A DNA stretch of 34,092 bases from Bacteroidales bacterium UBA5371 (GTDB taxonomy: Bacteria > Bacteroidota > Bacteroidia > Bacteroidales > P3): positions 1-34,092 of the forward strand of contig DHPF01000011.1 in the NCBI GenBank assembly GCA_002407855.1, written 5' to 3'. The notes beneath the pieces were generated by a model, which worked only from the letters and a program-made list of their open reading frames with translations, was not told the origin of the DNA and did not search any database. The position numbers and the translations under genes are program-made. Below are positions 12,878 through 21,880 of the stretch, in pieces. Every line of letters starts with the position of its first letter. Within the stretch, counting starts at the first letter, position 1.

Positions 12878-13131
12878 GCAGTGATCACGAGCCTCAAACG
12901 AAGAGTTCACGAGCCTTAAACGAAGAGTTCACGACCCTTAAACGAAGAGTTCATGAACACGAAATGCCATTTCGTTGCGATGAAATGCCATTTCACTAAT
13001 AACGAAATGCCATCTCGTTAAAACGAAATGGCATTTCGTGCTCGTAAAGTCTTCGTTTAAGGGTCGTGATTACTGCGTTTGAAGCTCGTAAAGTCTTCGT
13101 TTGAGGGTCGTAATTACTTAGTTTGAAGTCG
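12878..13131. repeat. about 240-bp palindrome built of 22-nt units
   Basis: Left arm: three 22-nt direct units (12885, 12907, 12929; consensus TCACGAGCCTTAAACGAAGA). Centre: four copies of the short palindrome ACGAAATG-C-CATTTCGT or variants, spaced 21-22 nt (G of GAAATG at 12961, 12982, 13004, 13025). Right arm: the left units inverted, as two 44-nt copies (GCTCGTAAAG at 13040 and 13084). Pairing is symmetric about 12999: TCACGACCCTTAAACGAAGA (12929-12948) is a perfect inverted match of 13050-13069, and 12958-12976 of 13022-13040 (19 bp). The outer arms (12878-12905 with 13093-13120) match with about six mismatches. No gene is present. It lies between the carbamate kinase stop and the ornithine carbamoyltransferase operon. 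Confidence 0.95.
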
Positions 13132-13183
13132 TCAAAAGCCTAACAAGAATTCCTTTAATCTTATTTTCTATATAGGAAAAGCC

Positions 13184-14119
13184 CTACCAAACAATTCTTG
13201 TTCCACAATCTAGGTTGCCTAATTGTCCTGCTTCGGTTATTATGCATTCCTTGCCTCCATTCTTAACGAAATGAAGTGCTGCCCTAACCTTTGGTGCCAT
13301 TGAGCCTTCGGCAAAATGTCCTTGTGAAAGGTATTCCTCTGCTTCCTTTACGGTAATAACATCGAGGGCTAACTCGCCTGGCTTACGGAAATTAATATAT
13401 ATCTTAGGTACATCGGTAAGGATATAGAACTCATCGGCTCCAATCTCAACTGCTGTTAGTGCTGATGCAAGGTCTTTGTCTATAACTGCCTCTACTCCTT
13501 TTATTCCATTATCTTCAATAACTGGAATTCCTCCTCCTCCAACTGTAACAACCACATTTCCTTCAAGAGCCAACTCCTTAACTAATTCTATATTTGTAAT
13601 CTTAATAGGTTTTGGTGAGGCTACAACCTTTCTCCAACCATTTCCTTTTGGGTCTTCTTGGAATACAGCTCCTGTTTCTTTTGAGTATTCTTCTGCTTCT
13701 TCTTTTTTGTAGTATGGTCCTACGGGTTTCTTTGGATTTTGAAAGGCTACATCATTCTTATCTACTACTACCTGAGTTAAAAGAGTAACTACATTGCGGT
13801 CTATCTTTTCTTTGGTAAACACATTTCTAAATCCTTGTTCTATAAGATAACCTATTGAACCTTGTGTTTCTGCAACACAAAAGTCCATTGGCATTGCTTC
13901 TATATTGAATTTCTTTTTGCCTGCTTCGTGTTGCAAAAGAACGTTTCCTACTTGTGGTCCGTTGCCATGTCCAATAACAATATTATAGTCTTGCTTCAAA
14001 AGATTAGTCAAGCTATCGCATGTTTGGGTAACATTCTTTATTTGTTCTTGATATGTTCCCTTTTGACCACTTCTTAAAAGAGCATTGCCTCCAAAGGCTA
14101 TTACTGCTAATTTCTTCAT
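13184..14119 (-). CDS. arcC: carbamate kinase
   Basis: Converts carbamoyl phosphate and ADP to ATP, CO2 and ammonia, the energy-yielding end of the arginine deiminase and related pathways. The amino-acid-kinase fold is shown by FGGNALL (residues 9-15), NIVIGHGNGPQVGNVLLQ (about 46-63), VVTVGGGGIPVIE (about 207-219) and ILTDVPKIYINFRKP; AMPMDFCVAETQGSIGYLIEQ is typical of carbamate kinases. Length (311 aa) is normal. It is separated from the ornithine carbamoyltransferase operon by the palindromic array, on the same strand. Confidence 0.95.
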   Translation of the reverse strand: MKKLAVIAFGGNALLRSGQKGTYQEQIKNVTQTCDSLTNLLKQDYNIVIGHGNGPQVGNVLLQHEAGKKKFNIEAMPMDFCVAETQGSIGYLIEQGFRNVFTKEKIDRNVVTLLTQVVVDKNDVAFQNPKKPVGPYYKKEEAEEYSKETGAVFQEDPKGNGWRKVVASPKPIKITNIELVKELALEGNVVVTVGGGGIPVIEDNGIKGVEAVIDKDLASALTAVEIGADEFYILTDVPKIYINFRKPGELALDVITVKEAEEYLSQGHFAEGSMAPKVRAALHFVKNGGKECIITEAGQLGNLDCGTRIVW

Positions 14120-14167
14120 AGGTTTATTATTATTTATTATTAGTTATTTTTCTGAAAATAAAGTTGC

Positions 14168-14175
14168 AAAGATAT
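14168..14175 (-). promoter_or_regulatory. promoter -7 element of arcC
   Basis: Minus-strand TATCTTTG followed by C, 49 nt upstream of the ATG at 14119. No clear -33 element was found. Confidence 0.55.
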
Positions 14176-14257
14176 AAAAAGATGTTTAAGAGATAAAGTT
14201 TATTATAAAATAAAATAAAGTTTTAAACGTTGCTTTATTATTATTGAAGGTGTTTTT

Positions 14258-15814
14258 ATGAAAAGAGGCTTCACTTTTTACTATGATACGCTAACTCTTT
14301 TGGTATGTGTGGCGGGCATAGCCTTATCAATATTCCTTATGAACTTAGGTCTGACAATGCTTGTTGTGAGGCTGTTGTTTATTGGTTCATGGGAAGAAAA
14401 ATGGAATAATATCAAAGCTCAAAAAAGGTTACTTTATGTGCTTTTGAGTTTATTTGCGGTGCATATTATTGGGATTTTATGGACAAAGGATTTGAATTTT
14501 GGACTTGAAGAAATTATAAGAAAGATAGCTTTCTTAATTGTCCCTATAACCATTTTAGCTATATCTCCTTTAAATAAAGAAATCATAAAATACACTTTCT
14601 TTGGATTTATCTTAGCTCTCTTTATTGGTACTATTTGGGGAAGTATTAATTTTATTTCTGCTGAATATCCTAATGTGAGAAACCTTATCCCTTCAACCTC
14701 CCATATACGCTTTTCTTTGAATATTGTTTTTGCTGTTCTTCTTCTTGGTAAAGTATCCATTACTCACAGCAAGAATTTGTCTCCATTTATGAATATCATA
14801 ATAATTTTAACTGCAATTTGGTTTGTTATCTATCTCATCTTAACCCAAGCCATAACGGGTATCCTTATTCTTTCTATCTTTCTTTTGCTCTATGTACCTT
14901 ATAGCTTGGCAAAACAAAATAGAAGAAAACTTAGCTATTTTATTTTTGTAATTTATTTCTTAGGCATACTTGGTTCTTGTTGGTGGGTGATTTATCATTA
15001 CAAGCAATTCTTTACTCCTAACAAAATTTACTCACAACCTCTTAAAGCTAAGACTGGATTGGGCAATGATTATCTACATTTAACAGATGTAAAGCTAATA
15101 GAGAATGGAAATTATATTCATGTTTATTGCAATTATGATGAAATTAAACAAAGTTGGAAGCAAAGAACAGGAAAAGATATAGGAGATAACTTTGAGATTT
15201 TGTTACGTTATATGAATTCTATCTCTCCTTACAAAGACCATCAAGCATTCTCTAAGCTTAATGACCAAGATATTGAAAATATAAAAAATGGTATTGCCAA
15301 CAAGATATATACTAAAAAGTTTTCCTTCTTACCACGTCTTTATAAGATATTCTATCAGTTTAGTAGCTATGAACTTACTGGTAAGATAAAAGGTTTCTCA
15401 GAATTTCAGAGGTTGGAACTTTGGCGTAATGCTTACGATTTGGCAAAGGATAACTTCTGGATTGGCGTTGGGACAGGAGACTTTGTTGAGCAGTTTGCTT
15501 TAAATCTATGTGAGAGAAACTCCGAATTATGTGGTACAGGACTCAAATCGCATAATCAATACTTAAATATATTTGTTCTCTTTGGTGTATTTGGTTTTGT
15601 AATATTCTTGTTTTGGTTATTTTATCCTCCAATTAAAACGGGACTGATTCATAATTATATTTATATGAGTTTTCTTTTTATTGTTCTTTTGTCAATGCTT
15701 ACAGAAGACACCTTAGATAACCTTGCAGGCAGGATGTTCTATATTTTCTTTGCCTCAATTATGCTCTTTAACGCCAAAACCATTAAAGAATTTACTTCTT
15801 CTAAACTCCAATAA
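14258..15814 (+). CDS. O-antigen ligase / polymerase-like membrane protein (Wzy/WaaL family), 518 aa
   Basis: Multi-pass inner-membrane protein with about ten predicted helices: a block of eight or so in residues 10-250, a long non-membrane segment (about 265-415) and two or three more at the end. The WaaL/Wzy_C landmarks are a GVGTGDF loop near residue 405 and the LKSHNQYLNIFVLFGVFGF segment (about 428-446), where the SHNxYL His is characteristic of O-antigen ligases. Such proteins join or polymerise lipid-linked glycans. It is not next to other polysaccharide genes here, though two glycosyltransferases lie 15 kb away. The extended soluble domain between helices is longer than usual. Confidence 0.75.
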   Translation: MKRGFTFYYDTLTLLVCVAGIALSIFLMNLGLTMLVVRLLFIGSWEEKWNNIKAQKRLLYVLLSLFAVHIIGILWTKDLNFGLEEIIRKIAFLIVPITILAISPLNKEIIKYTFFGFILALFIGTIWGSINFISAEYPNVRNLIPSTSHIRFSLNIVFAVLLLGKVSITHSKNLSPFMNIIIILTAIWFVIYLILTQAITGILILSIFLLLYVPYSLAKQNRRKLSYFIFVIYFLGILGSCWWVIYHYKQFFTPNKIYSQPLKAKTGLGNDYLHLTDVKLIENGNYIHVYCNYDEIKQSWKQRTGKDIGDNFEILLRYMNSISPYKDHQAFSKLNDQDIENIKNGIANKIYTKKFSFLPRLYKIFYQFSSYELTGKIKGFSEFQRLELWRNAYDLAKDNFWIGVGTGDFVEQFALNLCERNSELCGTGLKSHNQYLNIFVLFGVFGFVIFLFWLFYPPIKTGLIHNYIYMSFLFIVLLSMLTEDTLDNLAGRMFYIFFASIMLFNAKTIKEFTSSKLQ

Positions 15815-15845
15815 TTTAATTCAAAAAAAGCATTAGATTTATTGA

Positions 15846-15945
15846 ATAAATTAGAACAAGAATTTTAATTCTATTACTTTCTATTTAAATAAGATAAAAG
15901 TTTTCTCAAATCAAGAATAAATTAAAATAAGGTTTTGGCAAACTT
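15846..15945. repeat. degenerate repeat region of the AGAATCAAG/AAATAAGGTTTTGG type
   Basis: The 278-nt gap before the next gene contains AATAAATTAGAACAAGAATTTT (first half) and AAATAAGGTTTTGG (15925-15938), the latter a 14-nt exact match to 33950-33963 region units. Spacing is no longer a clean 21 nt, so this looks like a decayed array. Nothing else is seen in the gap apart from the promoter at 16057. Confidence 0.35.
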
Positions 15946-16056
15946 ATATCAAATAAAATAAAATTTATGTCCCAAGTTTTCATTCATAAATCAATATTAA
16001 TAAATCCAAAATCCGAAAAAAGATACTGCTAATTATTGTTTATTAAATTATTATTG

Positions 16057-16064
16057 TACTTTTG
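16057..16064 (+). promoter_or_regulatory. promoter -7 element of the outer-membrane protein gene
   Basis: TACTTTTG, 28 nt before the ATG at 16093; upstream TTG at 16036-16038 is 18 nt away, matching the -33 position. This is also why the open frame's first in-frame start at 16036 is not used. Confidence 0.65.
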
Positions 16065-16092
16065 CTTTTGGAAACAATTATCACTAACGCTT

Positions 16093-16791
16093 ATGAAGAA
16101 GTCTTTTTTCATTATTGTTTGCTTAGTTATAACATTAAGCCTCAATGCTCAAAACGATTCAATCCATAGAGACATTTCTCTTTTAAAAAAGAATATAATT
16201 AAGATAAAACCCACAAGTTTTGTCTTTGGTTACACTCAAATAACCTACGAAAGGAGTCTTTCTCCAAGAAGAAGCCTTGAAGCAAATGTTGGTTTGATTG
16301 GAATAGGATACGATATTTATGATAGAGATCCAATGGGATTTACTCTTAGAGGAGGATATAAATTCTATTTTGGAGAAAGGCAAATCAAACGTTCCTTTAT
16401 GAAAGGATTATATCTAATGCCTGAAATTGCTTTTTGCATGTATGATAAAAATGTTCCTCTTGAAAGTGATTGGGATTGGAATTTCTCTATGGGAGCAACT
16501 AAAAAATCTAATACTTTAATTCTTGATAAAGAAGGAAAGGTGGATTACGAGAGACTGAGAAAATATTATATTGCATTAATTGGTAATGTGGGCTATCAAT
16601 GGAATATTAATAGATTTGTAATAGAATTTAATATTGGATTAGGATTAGGTTACTATAATAAAACAAGAAATTTTGAAGGATTTTTAGACACAAGCTTGGA
16701 CGACGAACATCATTTTGGCTTTAATGGAGGAAACGACGGCAGATATTATGGTGTTATAAACGCAAATCTAAAAATAGGTTATATGTTTTAA
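16093..16791 (+). CDS. outer-membrane beta-barrel protein, 232 aa
   Basis: Signal peptide MKKSFFIIVCLVITLSLNAQ (cleaved after Ala-Gln) and then amphipathic strands typical of a small outer-membrane barrel: SFVFGYTQITYERSL, SLEANVGLIGIGYDIY, GFTLRGGYKFYF, IALIGNVGYQWNI, FVIEFNIGLGLGYYN, ending in NANLKIGYMF with the C-terminal Phe favoured by the BAM machinery. The family is not identified beyond this fold class. Extracellular loops are rich in Asp/Gly. Twenty-four nt separate it from the permease gene, which has its own promoter. Confidence 0.75.
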   Translation: MKKSFFIIVCLVITLSLNAQNDSIHRDISLLKKNIIKIKPTSFVFGYTQITYERSLSPRRSLEANVGLIGIGYDIYDRDPMGFTLRGGYKFYFGERQIKRSFMKGLYLMPEIAFCMYDKNVPLESDWDWNFSMGATKKSNTLILDKEGKVDYERLRKYYIALIGNVGYQWNINRFVIEFNIGLGLGYYNKTRNFEGFLDTSLDDEHHFGFNGGNDGRYYGVINANLKIGYMF

Positions 16792-16803
16792 TTTGTTTTT
16801 GCT

Positions 16804-16811
16804 TACTTTTG
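16804..16811 (+). promoter_or_regulatory. promoter -7 element immediately before the LolC/E-like gene
   Basis: TACTTTTG ends four nucleotides before the ATG at 16816, which places the expected transcript start at or within a base of the start codon. The transcript would be leaderless, or the gene is read mainly from the upstream promoter. Confidence 0.5.
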
Positions 16812-16815
16812 CAAA

Positions 16816-18033
16816 ATGAATTACGAGTTTTTTATTGCCAAAAGAATAACTAAACAAAAGGGTAAAACTCTTTCTTTGCCCATTGTTGTTATTGCAACTC
16901 TTAGCATTATGCTGGGGATTGCGGTAATGATTATCTCTATTTCTGTTTTGCAAGGTTTTAAGAGTGAGATAAAAGAGAAGATTATTGGATTTGCTTCCCA
17001 TGTTCAGATAGTCCCTTATAATTTAAGTCAAACCTCTCTTGAAAAGGGTATGAGTCTTTCTAAGGACGAAAAGGAAAGGATTCTTAGAATTGAAAACGTA
17101 AAGTCTGTTAATCCATTCCTCACAAAGATGGGGGTAATTAAAACTAAGACTGACTTTGGAGGCGTTGTTCTTAAAGGAATTGATAAAGACTTTGATACTT
17201 CTTTCTTTCATCACTATATGATTAGTGGAAGGTTTATTGAGGCTTTGAAAGAAGGCTCTAATGAGGCTTTGATTTCAAAACAGATTGCAGACAAGCTCAA
17301 TTTAAACATAAACGACAAGCTTAGGGTTTATTTTCACATTGACAATGGTTATAGGGCAAGAGCTTTTAGCGTTGTTGGGATTTACGAAACAGGTCTTGGA
17401 GATTACGATGATAAGTTTGTTATTTGCAATATAAAGCAGTTGCAGAGTTTGAACAAATGGGCAGATGACAGAGTTGAGGGCTACGAGATTTTGCTTAATG
17501 ACTTCTCTAAATTGGATAAATCAGCTGATGAGATTTACTATGCATTGGACAAAGACAAGACTATTCAAACCATTGCAGAGATTGAACCAAATTTGTTTAC
17601 TTGGCTTGATTTATTGGATAGTAATGTTTTTGTAATCTTAACTATTATGATATTGGTTTCCATTGTAACTATTACTTCTACACTACTTATTATTATCTTT
17701 GAAAGAACTAATATGATTGGTATTCTGAAAGGCTTTGGAGCAACCAACAAAAGTATTATCAAAATATTTTTATATAATGCCACATATATTATTATAAGAG
17801 GTTTGCTCTTGGGTAATATTCTGGCTCTTGGATTATGCTTTTTGCAAGACAGGTTTCATATCATAAAACTCAATCAGGAGAGTTATTTCTTAACTTCTGT
17901 ACCTATTGAGATTTCAGTAATACAAATAATAATGCTGAACCTTGCAACCATTATTATATGTGTAGCTTCTTTATTAATTCCAGTCAGAAGTATTAGCAAG
18001 ATTGACCCTATTAAGAGCATTCGTTTTGATTAG
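16816..18033 (+). CDS. LolC/LolE-family lipoprotein-releasing ABC transporter permease, 405 aa
   Basis: Inner-membrane FtsX/MacB-type permease. An N-terminal helix (about 20-48, LPIVVIATLSIMLGIAVMII) is followed by a large periplasmic domain (about 50-255) and three C-terminal helices (about 270-295, 315-340 and 368-395), the standard LolC/E layout. N-terminal FIAKRITKQ and the ILGSFRG-equivalent RTNMIGILKGFGATNKSI are family signatures; the protein ends ASLLIPVRSISKIDPIKSIRFD as usual. It would extract outer-membrane lipoproteins from the inner membrane with LolD, which is not in this window. Its stop overlaps the stop of the convergent PEP carboxykinase gene by 4 nt. Confidence 0.85.
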   Translation: MNYEFFIAKRITKQKGKTLSLPIVVIATLSIMLGIAVMIISISVLQGFKSEIKEKIIGFASHVQIVPYNLSQTSLEKGMSLSKDEKERILRIENVKSVNPFLTKMGVIKTKTDFGGVVLKGIDKDFDTSFFHHYMISGRFIEALKEGSNEALISKQIADKLNLNINDKLRVYFHIDNGYRARAFSVVGIYETGLGDYDDKFVICNIKQLQSLNKWADDRVEGYEILLNDFSKLDKSADEIYYALDKDKTIQTIAEIEPNLFTWLDLLDSNVFVILTIMILVSIVTITSTLLIIIFERTNMIGILKGFGATNKSIIKIFLYNATYIIIRGLLLGNILALGLCFLQDRFHIIKLNQESYFLTSVPIEISVIQIIMLNLATIIICVASLLIPVRSISKIDPIKSIRFD

Positions 18034-21000
18034 AGAATATCCTTTCCTATTGTTCCTATAAGAGAGTTGTAATATTCAGAAGAAGCATAATAAGAAAGCC
18101 TTTTTTCTATTTCTCTCTGCTTATCTTCCAATAGTGCTCGTTTCTCTTTATTAATATTTATTGCTTTTGATAGAAAATCATCTAAATATTTCTTGTGTTT
18201 TTGCCATAAATTTATATCATATTTTTGCTTTGACTCTAATCTCTCTTTATACCATGAACTATTTAAAACATAATCTCTACTAAACATTTCTCTTATTGCC
18301 TTATCTTCAATCTTATTCCTTTCATATTCTCCATAAACCATAATATGAATCAAAGCTTTTAAAGGAGGTATTGCTTTTTCTACAGAGGAGTCTTCAATAT
18401 AATTCCTTGCAACAATGCTATAATTCTCTACAATATTATTTATTCCATCAACAAATTCGTCCATACTTTGAAGTTCTGGCTGAAGCATATCATCTTCAAA
18501 AACTACATTAGGGTTCTCAAACACTCTTCCAAAATAGTGGTTTACAAAATGTTTTGTTATTCTATATCCTAATACTGATGCTTTCACAATTTTACCATTA
18601 TAGTAAAAGTCATTTAGTTTTTCAAGACCATTATCTTCAATCATAAACTCAGGATTTATCTCTCTATGATTTAATCTTGACCAAAGTTCTGGGATTAATA
18701 GACTAATATCGTGAGATATCTTGTATTTGCTACCAATATATCCTGCGGGAGTGGTAAACCCATTATAACCTGTAAGAATATAGGACAATAGGGCATTATT
18801 TAAGTCTGTTACGGCACAAAGAGCATTAAAGGCTGCCTTTGTTAGAGCCCCTTCACTTCCTGCTCCTGTTGTTGAAGGCGATTTTCCTGTCAAACTACAA
18901 ATAAAATCCATAAACAATTCAGGAAGTTCTTGATAGTGGATAGGATTATATACCGCAAGTGGCCTTATCCCCTCAGACTTTGGATTATTTCTCCTTCCAG
19001 GTAATACAGAATTAACTACCAAATACAAACTCTCATCTGCCTTTAAGTTTCTTGCCAATCTCATACCTGTTTCAGCGACATACTTATTAAAAGGATTTAT
19101 AAGGTCATCTCTTGTCTGCAAATAACGAACATTTGCCGTAGGCTTCCCATTAACAATACGTGGGTGAGCTGAAGAAACAAAATATGTATAGTCTTGTTTA
19201 TCCACAAGTTCTTTAATAAGATTTTGCATTGGAGGTGTAAAATTATCAAAATTAATCACATCTTCTGTCATCTCTTTTGCATCTTCAATTGTTAAAGGTT
19301 CAAAATTAGAAATAAAAGTATTTGGACTAGAAATATCCTCCTCTGCCTTTTTATCATAACCTCTTATAATTGCATCATCAGGACGTTGAAAGAAACGAAA
19401 CTCACAATTCTCTGTTATTTTCACACTTGGGTTATTTACTGCCTTACCAACATTGGTCAATAAAGAAGTAGGAACGACTATTGAAGCAGAGATATCGTCT
19501 TCCATTTGAAGCTTATCTGCTTGAGCATAATCTTGACGTAGTTTAAAAGTCCTCCACTTGCCATTTTCTTGAAAACCTATTCGTAAATAACGAGCAAATA
19601 TTTTCTTATCATCAAATTTAAGTTCATTACCATTAACACCATTTAAAATATCTACACTAAAATGCTTCCTCCAATCATCTTTCCATTCTTCCTTATAAAA
19701 ACGCTTTACTATAAAAGCCAATCCTTTAATATATTGAGATATGCTTCTTAACCAATTATTATACTCATCAGTATATTTACTCGAAACATTTAATAGTTTA
19801 ATAACTGACCCCATAGAACGTTTACTATCCAAGAAAGATCTACTCATTGGTATAGCCCCATCAACTCCTTTAAAGCGGGTAGAATAATCCTTCCTAAATA
19901 TTTCATCTATTTTTTTAAAGTCATTCTCAAAATCACTAACAAAAAAAGAACCTGTTATTATTGCATCAAGAATAGATTTGGAGATTTCGCTCTTACCCCC
20001 TCCTGAAACAGTACAGGGTTTATGGCAGAAAGTCCCCTCTCCATAAACTTCAATCAAACGATAGTTAGCTGCTCCCATATACTTCTCCATTCTAAATTTA
20101 GAACCATTAGGTAAAATATAAATATTGTTTGGAAGAAGTTTAAGTTTCTCTTTTGATTCATTTCTCTCCCATGTTATCAATTGAGTTCTTACATTAAACT
20201 CTACGTTCTCTGGCAAATAATAAATATTCTTATATTTTTTATCTATACCATATCCCGATGGAAAAACTTCTATTTTATCTGACAAAGTTTCAATTAAGTT
20301 TTGAAAGTTTGATTTAATTTTTGTTGGTCTTGCTAAATAAGAATCACCTTGATTATATGCTGGAAATACTAATGCTCCTCCTGCGTGTTCTTCTTCGGTA
20401 TTCCCAAAAAGATTAGAAGAGTAGCTTATCATTGTTTTTATTTCTTTTTTAGAATATCCAAAATAGTTATCTGCAATAACTGTAACTATTATGCCTTCTT
20501 CTGTTCTTATTGTTAGCTTAAAGGATTGCCCATCGTTATAAAGTTCATCTTCTTTCTCCCAACACATTCCATCTCTTTTTTGACGAGCAGTTGCATTAGA
20601 TATATAAGGAAGTCCAAGCTCTTTCTTTGTTAATTTGGTTAGCTGAGGTGCCAAAATAATACAACCTGTATGTCCTGTCCAATGAAGAATATCAAAAGCT
20701 GGGTCGTTATCAAAATGATAAGGGCTCCCTGCATTCCCAAATATACTCTCAACAAAATCAATATTACTAACAAGACTTCCTGGTGCAAAAAACCTTATTT
20801 CCATTGTTTTTCTTTCAGTTACTCCTTGAACTTCTGGACATACAACAGGACGAAGCAACAAAGAAACAAAACTTTTGGCAGGAGTTTTTTGATTGGTTGT
20901 ATATGGAATATTTAGTATGTCTCCACTTTCAGAAAGGGCTTTACTAAAAATATATTTTGCTGTCTTTATTGGTACAGATTTAGTATTATTGGGTATTGGG

Positions 21001-21479
21001 AGGCCTCCTTCTGCAACGTGAAACACTCCCTTAGTTGTTCTCCTATCTTTAATTGGATTATGCAGAACACCTTGCTTTATTCTATATGAAGAAACATATT
21101 GAGAAATATATTTATCTTCTCCTTTTGGAAGAGACAATTCCCTTGCTATTCCATAATTATCAAGAGTAAATGTTTTGCTTGGTAGTTTAACATCTTCAAC
21201 TTCATCAACATCTTTAAAGTAATCTATCAAAAAGTTCTGTATTCGCTCATCACTGGGACAAAGTCCATCAGAAAACAACTCTTCTCTTCCTTTATAATCA
21301 TTAATTAACCCTTTAATTATATATACAAAATCATTATTCTTTTCATCATCAGAAGCTTCATCAGCACTTGGTAAACCCATAGTAACAAGCTTCAAATTAA
21401 TATAATGATGAATAAGCTCTGGAGAAAGGACTCCCTTACCTTCTGTCTTGATACCTAAATTTTGCAGTAATGTTTCCAT
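18030..21479 (-). CDS. probable PPi-type phosphoenolpyruvate carboxykinase, 1149 aa
   Basis: Predicted to interconvert PEP, CO2 and phosphate with oxaloacetate and pyrophosphate. It is a very large soluble protein matching in size (about 1100-1150 residues) and character the PPi-dependent PEPCK known from Entamoeba and Propionibacterium, and unlike ATP or GTP PEPCK (530-620 aa). A PEPCK-like phosphate-binding loop is seen near residue 490 (CTVSGGGKSEISKSI), with other conserved-looking segments SPYHFDNDPAFDILHWTGHTG (about 250), SSAHPRIVNGKPTANVRYLQT and GKSPSTTGAGSEGALTKAAFN. The ATG at 21479 is preferred since the upstream extension runs into a terminator. Identification is from recalled motifs and size and was not tested by search. 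Confidence 0.65.
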   Translation of the reverse strand: METLLQNLGIKTEGKGVLSPELIHHYINLKLVTMGLPSADEASDDEKNNDFVYIIKGLINDYKGREELFSDGLCPSDERIQNFLIDYFKDVDEVEDVKLPSKTFTLDNYGIARELSLPKGEDKYISQYVSSYRIKQGVLHNPIKDRRTTKGVFHVAEGGLPIPNNTKSVPIKTAKYIFSKALSESGDILNIPYTTNQKTPAKSFVSLLLRPVVCPEVQGVTERKTMEIRFFAPGSLVSNIDFVESIFGNAGSPYHFDNDPAFDILHWTGHTGCIILAPQLTKLTKKELGLPYISNATARQKRDGMCWEKEDELYNDGQSFKLTIRTEEGIIVTVIADNYFGYSKKEIKTMISYSSNLFGNTEEEHAGGALVFPAYNQGDSYLARPTKIKSNFQNLIETLSDKIEVFPSGYGIDKKYKNIYYLPENVEFNVRTQLITWERNESKEKLKLLPNNIYILPNGSKFRMEKYMGAANYRLIEVYGEGTFCHKPCTVSGGGKSEISKSILDAIITGSFFVSDFENDFKKIDEIFRKDYSTRFKGVDGAIPMSRSFLDSKRSMGSVIKLLNVSSKYTDEYNNWLRSISQYIKGLAFIVKRFYKEEWKDDWRKHFSVDILNGVNGNELKFDDKKIFARYLRIGFQENGKWRTFKLRQDYAQADKLQMEDDISASIVVPTSLLTNVGKAVNNPSVKITENCEFRFFQRPDDAIIRGYDKKAEEDISSPNTFISNFEPLTIEDAKEMTEDVINFDNFTPPMQNLIKELVDKQDYTYFVSSAHPRIVNGKPTANVRYLQTRDDLINPFNKYVAETGMRLARNLKADESLYLVVNSVLPGRRNNPKSEGIRPLAVYNPIHYQELPELFMDFICSLTGKSPSTTGAGSEGALTKAAFNALCAVTDLNNALLSYILTGYNGFTTPAGYIGSKYKISHDISLLIPELWSRLNHREINPEFMIEDNGLEKLNDFYYNGKIVKASVLGYRITKHFVNHYFGRVFENPNVVFEDDMLQPELQSMDEFVDGINNIVENYSIVARNYIEDSSVEKAIPPLKALIHIMVYGEYERNKIEDKAIREMFSRDYVLNSSWYKERLESKQKYDINLWQKHKKYLDDFLSKAININKEKRALLEDKQREIEKRLSYYASSEYYNSLIGTIGKDIL

Positions 21480-21513
21480 ATAAATAAATGTTATTTTCTT
21501 TTTGCAAAGAAAC

Positions 21514-21545
21514 AAAAAAAGTCCCATATTTCAAATAAGGGACTT
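21514..21545 (-). terminator. terminator of hpf
   Basis: On the minus strand AAGTCCC and GGGACTT (21519-21545) pair, with an inner ATTT/AAAT extension, and a run of seven T follows (21514-21520). It separates hpf from the PEPCK gene. Confidence 0.85.
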
Positions 21546-21583
21546 CAAATTAATACATATTGTACTACGACTCAATAAACTAC

Positions 21584-21874
21584 TTATTTACCTTTTCTAT
21601 GTTTGTCAATTTGTGCTTTTAGAGCATCAATACAATCTTGAATACATTTCTCAAAGCTATCGCCTTGCTTGGAGGCAAAAAGATTTTCACCTCTTACCAA
21701 TAGCATAATATCTACTATTTTGTTGTTTTCTGATTCTGGTTTATCAACCTTTAGGGTAACTTCTGCACCCAAATTATCGGGAATAAACTTGTCAAGTTTT
21801 GAAACTTTGTCAATAATGAAGTCTTCAAGCGTTTCTGCCAATGCAAACTTCACAGCGTTAATCTTAATGTTCAT
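21584..21874 (-). CDS. hpf: ribosome hibernation promoting factor, short form
   Basis: Binds the 30S decoding site and inactivates ribosomes in slow growth. The 96-residue protein has the beta-alpha-beta3-alpha S30AE fold: MNIKINAVKFALAETLEDFIIDKVSKLDKF, then AEVTLKVDKP, KIVDIMLLVRGENLFASKQGDSFEKCIQDCIDALKAQIDKHR, typical of short HPF/RaiA proteins. It follows the tyrosine recombinase and rpsU as in other Bacteroidales. Unusually for this phylum it has a near-perfect Shine-Dalgarno (AAAGGAGGT) 6 nt before the ATG. Confidence 0.93.
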   Translation of the reverse strand: MNIKINAVKFALAETLEDFIIDKVSKLDKFIPDNLGAEVTLKVDKPESENNKIVDIMLLVRGENLFASKQGDSFEKCIQDCIDALKAQIDKHRKGK

Positions 21875-21880
21875 ATTAAA

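Noticed and set aside
12878..13131. CRISPR array
   Set aside because: Units are contiguous or inverted without unique spacers of constant length, and no cas genes are in the window.
11133..14119. Complete arginine deiminase operon
   Set aside because: Only ornithine carbamoyltransferase and carbamate kinase are present; arginine deiminase and an ArcD antiporter are not in the window.
21480..21527. Longer start for the PEPCK-like protein
   Set aside because: The extra codons overlap the terminator of hpf and give a Lys/Phe-rich leader that does not look like a real N terminus.
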